Shown: one piece after another, positions 6,961 through 7,060 of the stretch
Position numbering within the stretch: the first letter of the stretch is position 1
How the letters are laid out: each line of letters opens with the position of its first letter
Assembly (NCBI GenBank): GCA_946530505.1
Contig: CAMNAD010000078.1
Coordinates: 1 to 7,060 of the forward strand
Length of the DNA stretch: 7,060 nucleotides
From: an uncultured Bacteroidales bacterium
Lineage (GTDB): Bacteria; Bacteroidota; Bacteroidia; Bacteroidales; UBA932
Direction: 5' to 3'
Made by a program: the position numbers and the translations under genes
Notes under the pieces: generated by a model
Seen by the model: the letters and a program-made list of their open reading frames with translations, nothing else
The model's database searches: none
What the model was told of the DNA's origin: nothing

Positions 6961-7044
6961 TTGTTCCGAAAAATGCCGTGTTTTCGGAACAAACCTGGAA
7001 TTATTGAGCATTTGTTCCCGTTTTTGGCCATTTTTCGGAACAAA
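6961..7044. repeat. Cluster of inverted TTGTTCCGAAAA motifs
   Basis: TTGTTCCGAAAA at 6961-6972 and its exact reverse complement at 6981-6992 form a perfect 12-bp stem with an eight-base loop. A further reverse-complement copy lies at 7029-7043, where CATTTTTCGGAACAA is the perfect 15-base complement of 6961-6975. A shortened forward copy, TTTGTTCC, is at 7011-7018. Orientation therefore alternates forward, reverse, forward, reverse over about 85 bases. The cluster could be a dispersed palindromic repeat, the end of a small mobile element or a site for a DNA-binding protein; the window ends before its boundary can be seen. Confidence 0.7.
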
Positions 7045-7060
7045 CTTTCATTCGCGTCAG

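Larger units (their letters stand above)
6738..7060. other. 323-bp gene-free region downstream of the transglutaminase-like pair
   Basis: No convincing gene or RNA is seen here. The first 150 bases are GC-balanced and contain a 12-bp direct repeat. They stay open in one forward frame without a plausible start. An intrinsic terminator follows at 6894-6918. The last 100 bases are AT-rich and hold inverted copies of a TTGTTCCGAAAA motif that continue to the window edge. Confidence 0.6.

Noticed and set aside
6961..7060. CRISPR array or insertion-sequence end
   Set aside because: The copies alternate in orientation with unequal spacing, which is unlike CRISPR. No transposase or target duplication is visible in the window.

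Overview
The window looks like a chromosomal segment of a Bacteroidota bacterium, most likely order Bacteroidales. Four things point there: a perfect TAnnTTTG-type -7 promoter element, weak Shine-Dalgarno signals, a tandem pair of DUF3857/transglutaminase-fold proteins with 'A-x-A|Q' signal peptides, and a PdxB N-terminus of the Bacteroidales type. The genus cannot be fixed by eye. No phage, transposase, CRISPR or RNA gene is visible.

Left half (1-2808, minus strand), in transcription order: a PfkB-family sugar or sugar-acid kinase (2808-1729, closest by motif to 2-keto-3-deoxygluconate kinase); four bases later a LarA-like nickel-pincer-cofactor racemase/epimerase (1724-444); then, after an 86-bp palindrome-rich spacer, the N-terminal 119 residues of erythronate-4-phosphate dehydrogenase PdxB (357 to beyond the left edge). 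The kinase and LarA homologue are almost certainly co-transcribed. Together they suggest epimerisation at the 2-hydroxyl of an aldonic-type acid plus phosphorylation of a sugar acid further down the same route. PdxB makes a pyridoxal-phosphate precursor and may or may not share the transcript.

Middle (2809-2895): a short AT-rich divergent intergenic region with a clear rightward promoter.

Right half (2896-6737, plus strand): two secreted proteins of 658 and 622 residues whose genes overlap by four bases (ATGA). Both have the layout signal peptide, DUF3857-like beta domain, transglutaminase core, C-terminal beta domain. The second keeps a Cys-His-Glu catalytic set. The first has Arg and Ser where the Cys and His should be, so it reads as a pseudoenzyme paired with an active paralogue.

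Right end (6738-7060): no convincing gene. It holds a 12-bp direct repeat, a good intrinsic terminator at 6894-6918, and a cluster of inverted copies of a TTGTTCCGAAAA motif running up to the window edge. The most unusual observations are the active/inactive transglutaminase pair, the LarA-kinase pair (whose kinase lacks the usual diglycine), and the inverted-repeat cluster.
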